Below are positions 60,651 to 64,000 of a stretch of 64,000 nt of DNA, piece by piece. The notes beneath the pieces are model-generated. The model had not been told where the DNA came from. It ran no database searches and worked only from the letters and a program-made list of their open reading frames with translations. Both the position numbers and the translations under genes were made by a program. The first letter of the stretch is position 1; every line of letters starts with the position of its first letter. The DNA comes from Mesorhizobium sp. L-8-3 (GTDB lineage Bacteria; Pseudomonadota; Alphaproteobacteria; Rhizobiales; Rhizobiaceae), in the NCBI RefSeq assembly GCF_016756615.1, contig NZ_AP023262.1, positions 7,875,501 to 7,939,500 on the forward strand, in the 5' to 3' direction.

Positions 60651-62690
60651 CTAGTTGATCTTGACCATGCCGCCGGCGACCTTGACCATGCCGTCGCCCG
60701 AGACGTCGACGATGGGCGCCTTGATCTCCGACTTCGCAGTGCCTTGCACCGTCACCTTCATGCCGTTGACCGTGATGCCCTGCGGCGTCACCTCGACGGT
60801 GTTCTGGCCACATTTGAGGGTGATGCCGCGCGCCGCCTCGATCGTGACCGTCCCGGCCGAGGCCTTGGTTGTCAGGTTGCCGGCGTCGAGCGTCAGCGTG
60901 TCGTTGCCCTTTGTGAGCTTGGTCGTCCTGTTGCCGGCATCCAGCGTCAGCGCATCGTTGCCCTGGCCGAGCGTGACGGTGCGGTTGCCCTGCTTGACGT
61001 CGAGCGTCTCGTTGCCCTTGGTGATCGTCTCCGTGCGGTTGCCGGCCTTGATGGTCAGTTCGTCATTGCCCTCGGTGATGGTGGTGGTGCGGTTGTTCTT
61101 GACGGTCCGCGTCTGGTCGTGGTCGACGACGAGCGTGTCATCGTTCTCGACCTCGCGCACGAAATCCTTCTCGGCATGGAAGAGGATCTTCTCCTCGCCC
61201 TTCTTGTCCTCGAAGGACAGTTCATTGGCGTTGGCGGCGCCGCCGGACAGCGTGCTGCGCGACAGAAGGCCCGATTTGGTCATATTCCCCGGCAGCGCCC
61301 AGGGCGGCGCATTGGCGCCGTTATAGACAGCGCCGGTCACCAGCGGCCGGTCTGGGTCGCCGTCGAGGAAATGCACCACCACCTCCATGCCGATCCGTGG
61401 GATGAAGACCGTTCCCCAGCCGCTGCCGGCGAGGGCCTGGGCGACATGCACGAAGCAGGAGCTCTTCTCGTCCTTGGCCCCGTAGCGGTCCCAGGGGAAC
61501 TGAATGCGGATGCGCCCGTGCTTGTCGGTGTGGATCTCCTGGCCGGACGGACCGACGACGAGCGCCGTCTGGGGACCGCGCACGATCGGCTTGGGCACAG
61601 GCAAAGGGTTGCGGGCCGGCCGGTTCGCGGGGATGCAGGCGAAGCTGTTGCGGTAGTAGGGCTTGCCCTCGGTGCCGGGCTGGATGGTGAATTGCGCGCG
61701 GTCGACCACTTCATGCCGGACATCGGTCACGACATGCTTCTTGTTCTTCAGCGCTTCCACCGGATGCTCGGAAAGCGTGAAGCGGTGACCCGGCGTGAAG
61801 CTCGCGCAGGTGCCGGCGCCGGTCGCCTCTTCGAAGCGGGCTTCCTCGGCATCGACCGCGACGCCGGCGAGACGCGTCAGTGTCGCGTCCTGCACCGAGC
61901 CCGAAGGGAACCGGTAGTGCTCCCAGGATTTCGTCGAGGCGGGCTGCAGGCTGGTCTTGCGGTTGCCCTCGCGCGGGCTCGCCGGCGCCTCGAAATCATA
62001 GTCGCCGAGCGTCCATTTCGCGTCGGTCAGGCTGGCGCTGAAATCCATGCGGTGGACCGCATCGGTGGCGTCCTCCAGGCCCTGCCTGTAGGCGACCTGC
62101 TCCTGTGCGCCGTCGGCATAGCCGCCGACATGGTCGGTCAGCACCAGCTTGTGGCTGCCGTCCTGATGCGTGAAATAATAGAGGATGCCTTCCTCGGCGA
62201 GCAGCCGCTGCAGGAAGGCTAGATCCGTCTCGCCGAATTGAACGCAATAGTCGCGCTTGTCGTAGCTCGCCTGCAGCTTCTTCTCGAAACTGACGCCGCC
62301 GTCGCCGAGCAGCGTTTCGGCGATCTCGACGGCCGTCTTGTCCTGAAAGACCTTGTAGTCGGAGGTGCGGTCGAGCAGCCACAGCGAGGGCGCGACCTTG
62401 AGCGTGAAGAGCCGGTAGTTGTTGCGGGTAACCAGGCCGCCGCTGAAGGAGATGACGATGCCGTTGACGATGCGCCTGTTGCCGCCGGGGCGGGCCATCG
62501 ACAAGGTGACGCTCTTGCCAAGCAGGTCCTGCGGCTGGATCGCCTGTCGGCTCGACAGGGCCGAGACCGTGAATTCGAAAAGCCGGGACAAGCCCTCCAC
62601 GCCCTTCGCTTCGGTCGCGACGAGGGCGTCCGCTCCGAGCGGAGTTTCCAATGTGAGCCAACGCTCCGCCTGAACAAGCGTATCGGACAT
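60651..62690 (-). CDS. vgrG: Type VI spike protein VgrG (TssI)
   Basis: This 679-residue protein shows the gp27-like part (RLFEFTVSALSS, IQPQDLLGKSVTLSMARP, LFTLKVAPSLWLLDRTSDYKVFQ, and FGETDLAFLQRLLAEEGILYYF) and the gp5-like OB domain (DKHGRIRIQFPWDRYGAKDEKSSCFVHVAQALAGSGWGTVFIPRIGMEVVVHFLDGDPDRP). The tail is a beta-helix needle with 18-residue repeats, ending in MVKVAGGMVKIN. No effector domain is fused. The protein caps the Hcp tube and should carry separate effectors or a PAAR protein, neither of which was identified in this window. Confidence 0.96.
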   Translation of the reverse strand: MSDTLVQAERWLTLETPLGADALVATEAKGVEGLSRLFEFTVSALSSRQAIQPQDLLGKSVTLSMARPGGNRRIVNGIVISFSGGLVTRNNYRLFTLKVAPSLWLLDRTSDYKVFQDKTAVEIAETLLGDGGVSFEKKLQASYDKRDYCVQFGETDLAFLQRLLAEEGILYYFTHQDGSHKLVLTDHVGGYADGAQEQVAYRQGLEDATDAVHRMDFSASLTDAKWTLGDYDFEAPASPREGNRKTSLQPASTKSWEHYRFPSGSVQDATLTRLAGVAVDAEEARFEEATGAGTCASFTPGHRFTLSEHPVEALKNKKHVVTDVRHEVVDRAQFTIQPGTEGKPYYRNSFACIPANRPARNPLPVPKPIVRGPQTALVVGPSGQEIHTDKHGRIRIQFPWDRYGAKDEKSSCFVHVAQALAGSGWGTVFIPRIGMEVVVHFLDGDPDRPLVTGAVYNGANAPPWALPGNMTKSGLLSRSTLSGGAANANELSFEDKKGEEKILFHAEKDFVREVENDDTLVVDHDQTRTVKNNRTTTITEGNDELTIKAGNRTETITKGNETLDVKQGNRTVTLGQGNDALTLDAGNRTTKLTKGNDTLTLDAGNLTTKASAGTVTIEAARGITLKCGQNTVEVTPQGITVNGMKVTVQGTAKSEIKAPIVDVSGDGMVKVAGGMVKIN
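60876..61145 (-). repeat. Five 54-bp repeats in the needle part of vgrG
   Basis: The anchor for the Gly-Asn or Asn-Asn step recurs at 60876, 60930, 60984, 61038 and 61092, an exact 54-bp (18-residue) period. Each unit reads roughly GNRTxTLTKGNDTLTLDA. The copies should form successive turns of the triple-stranded beta-helix, so their number sets needle length. Confidence 0.8.
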
Positions 62691-62711
62691 TCAGAATGCT
62701 GCCTCGGCGGA

Positions 62712-62733
62712 CGCCCGGCCTCGAGGCCGGGCG
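62712..62733. promoter_or_regulatory. Perfect 22-bp palindrome between hcp and vgrG
   Basis: CGCCCGGCCTC at 62712-62722 is followed directly by its complement. In RNA it would form a strong hairpin 21 bases after the hcp stop and 22 bases before the vgrG start. It has no T-run, so it probably protects or attenuates the hcp message instead of ending it. That would favour high Hcp and low VgrG levels. Confidence 0.55.
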
Positions 62734-62753
62734 CCGCGCAGGGATTTTCGGCG

Positions 62754-63230
62754 TCAGCCGCTCTTGGTCGTCGACAGGTCGTAGCTGACAGTCACCGGCG
62801 TGCCGGCCTTGTTCTTGTCGTCAAACGGGATGTGCTTGTATTCGATCTTGGTGAAGTTGATCGAAATCGACTCGGTCGGCCGGTCGCCACCCGAGGACAG
62901 GCTGTAGCCCGAGATCAGGGCGTTGGTCAGCGTGTATTCCACATAGGTGTTGCCGGGGCTGCCGGTGTTCACCAGGTGGATCTCGACCTTCTTGCCCACC
63001 GCGCCGGTGGCGGATTCGGTGAAGAGCGCCGTCGACGAGCCGTCGAGTTGCTTGGTGACGACCACCTCGCTGATCGACGGCTCGCTCGCCTCGCGGTTGG
63101 CGGCCGCGCCCGTCGGCGTGGAGATGCCGCGGCCGACGCCGAACTGCAGGCTGGAGACGTCGATCCACTTCTGGTGCTTGTCGTGCGTCGCCTCGCCGTC
63201 GATGCCCTCATATTTCAAATAGATTGCCAT
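62754..63230 (-). CDS. hcp: Type VI tube protein Hcp (TssD)
   Basis: This 158-residue protein starts MAIYLKYEGIDGEATHDKHQKWIDVSS, typical of Hcp. STPTGAAANREASEPSISEVVVTKQLDGSS is the characteristic hexamer-forming loop, and VEYTLTNALISGYSLSSGGDRPTESISINFTKIEYKH is the conserved C-terminal half. It stacks as hexamers into the expelled tube. I chose the ATG at 63230 because AGGAG lies just upstream. A further ATG at 63251 is less likely. Confidence 0.96.
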   Translation of the reverse strand: MAIYLKYEGIDGEATHDKHQKWIDVSSLQFGVGRGISTPTGAAANREASEPSISEVVVTKQLDGSSTALFTESATGAVGKKVEIHLVNTGSPGNTYVEYTLTNALISGYSLSSGGDRPTESISINFTKIEYKHIPFDDKNKAGTPVTVSYDLSTTKSG

Positions 63231-63317
63231 GCTGTGCTCCTGTTTATCCACGAACCAAAACGCCTCGGCTCCAACCGGGCGCCGCCCGGCCGAAGCCGCT
63301 CGGAACTGCCTTCCGGC

Positions 63318-64000
63318 CTAGGCCGGGGTCACCTCGCCCGCAGACGCCTCTACCCCCTGCAAGCCTTGCTCCCCGCCTCCGGCGCCGCCGCCCGCCGGGG
63401 CGAAACGGAAACGCCCGTCCGCGCCGATGGACACTTCGATGCCGCCCACCTGCCCGCCGTCGGCCAGGACGGAGAGCACATGCGCGGACAGTTGCGGCAG
63501 CAGGCCGCGGGAAAGGATGTATTCGATGTTCCGGGCACCGCTTTCGACCTCGGTGCAGCGGCTGGCGATCTCGTCGACAAGGCCATCGCCCCAGACGAGC
63601 TCGGCCCGGTAGTTCTCGGCGAAGCGCTTGCGGATGCGGTTCAACTGCAGCGCGACGATCTTGCGGATGATGTCGTCGGCCAGCGGAAAATAGGGAACGA
63701 CCGAGCAGCGGCCGAGGAAGGCCGGCTTGAACAGCTTGAGCAGTTCCGGCCGGAGTTGCTCGGCCAGCGTCTCCGGATCGGGCCTGGTCTTCGGATCGGC
63801 GCACAGGCGGTGGATCAGGTCGGTTCCCGCATTCGACGTCATGATGATGACGGTGTTCTTGAAGTCGATGTCGCGTCCCTCGCCGTCGCGCAGCATGCCC
63901 TTGTCGAAGACCTGGTAGAAGACGTCCTGCACGCCGGGATGTGCCTTCTCCATCTCGTCGAAGAGCACGACCGAATAGGGCCGCCGGCGCACGGCCTCGG
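63318..64000 (-). CDS. clpV: Type VI AAA+ disaggregase ClpV (TssH), C-terminal part cut by the window
   Basis: About 226 residues are visible. The Walker B of the second AAA+ module is VVLFDEMEKAHPGV, followed by IIMTSNAGTDLI (sensor 1 region) and FLGRCSVVPYFPL, then the C-terminal small domain with SGARNIEYILSRGLLPQL (sensor 2 area). The last 40 residues are Gly-rich. ClpV uses ATP to disassemble the contracted TssBC sheath. The gene continues beyond base 64000. Confidence 0.93.
   Translation of the reverse strand, partial: EAVRRRPYSVVLFDEMEKAHPGVQDVFYQVFDKGMLRDGEGRDIDFKNTVIIMTSNAGTDLIHRLCADPKTRPDPETLAEQLRPELLKLFKPAFLGRCSVVPYFPLADDIIRKIVALQLNRIRKRFAENYRAELVWGDGLVDEIASRCTEVESGARNIEYILSRGLLPQLSAHVLSVLADGGQVGGIEVSIGADGRFRFAPAGGGAGGGEQGLQGVEASAGEVTPA

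Noticed and set aside
1..64000. Search for tRNA, rRNA, insertion sequences, integrase or phage genes
   Set aside because: None was recognised by eye on either strand. A short or diverged RNA gene could still have been missed without a covariance search.

Overview
The window is high-GC DNA with the look of an alphaproteobacterium, probably of the order Hyphomicrobiales (Rhizobiales). The genes have strong GC bias at third codon positions. The exopolysaccharide and type VI secretion genes resemble those of rhizobia, and a compound palindromic intergenic element at 37805-37907 has the form I associate with rhizobial genomes. The genus cannot be fixed from the sequence alone. No rRNA, tRNA, CRISPR array, insertion sequence or integrase was seen.

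About 1-42.5 kb is one large exopolysaccharide (EPS) locus. It opens after the tail of a GntR/UTRA regulator with a polymerisation-control set: Wzz/GumC co-polymerase, CpsD-like tyrosine kinase and ExeA-like ATPase. Next comes a beta-helix plus RTX secreted protein (4200-6365). Glycosyltransferases, a 2-oxoglutarate oxygenase, an O-antigen polymerase/ligase and an acetyltransferase fill 6.6-14.4 kb. A minus-strand run of eight genes (22728 down to 14601) encodes GNAT, AMP-forming ligase, PLP decarboxylase, acyl carrier protein, GT2, polysaccharide deacetylase, beta-helix protein and GH105 hydrolase. This run is the best candidate for an undescribed EPS-modifying system. From 22.9 to 31.4 kb, on the plus strand, lie two glycosyltransferases and a sugar-nucleotide operon (two hexapeptide acyltransferases, Gfo/Idh/MocA dehydrogenase, two DegT aminotransferases, an epimerase). 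From 36.6 to 31.6 kb, on the minus strand, are the outer-membrane export protein, rmlA, rmlB and a Wzx flippase. Two LuxR-type regulators with unusual receiver regions flank an ExoY-like initiating transferase, and a Crp/Fnr regulator closes the locus. Several genes resemble families that accompany exosortase-type EPS clusters, but no exosortase is present.

About 42.6-54.1 kb, all minus strand, is a type I secretion unit: a giant repeat protein of 2070 residues, a CobW-family GTPase, a small conserved-looking protein, an ABC exporter and its membrane fusion protein. The exporter probably secretes the giant protein and perhaps the RTX beta-helix protein at 4200.

About 54.6-64 kb, minus strand, is part of a type VI secretion cluster in the order clpV (partial), hcp, vgrG, a DUF6931-like gene, a 44-codon ORF, tssA, tssB, tssC, a second tssC-like gene and tssE. 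The membrane-complex and remaining baseplate genes (tssF, G, J, K, L, M) are not in the window and would have to lie beyond 64000 or elsewhere.

Taken together, the window encodes making, decorating, exporting and remodelling a surface polysaccharide, plus two protein-secretion machines facing the environment.
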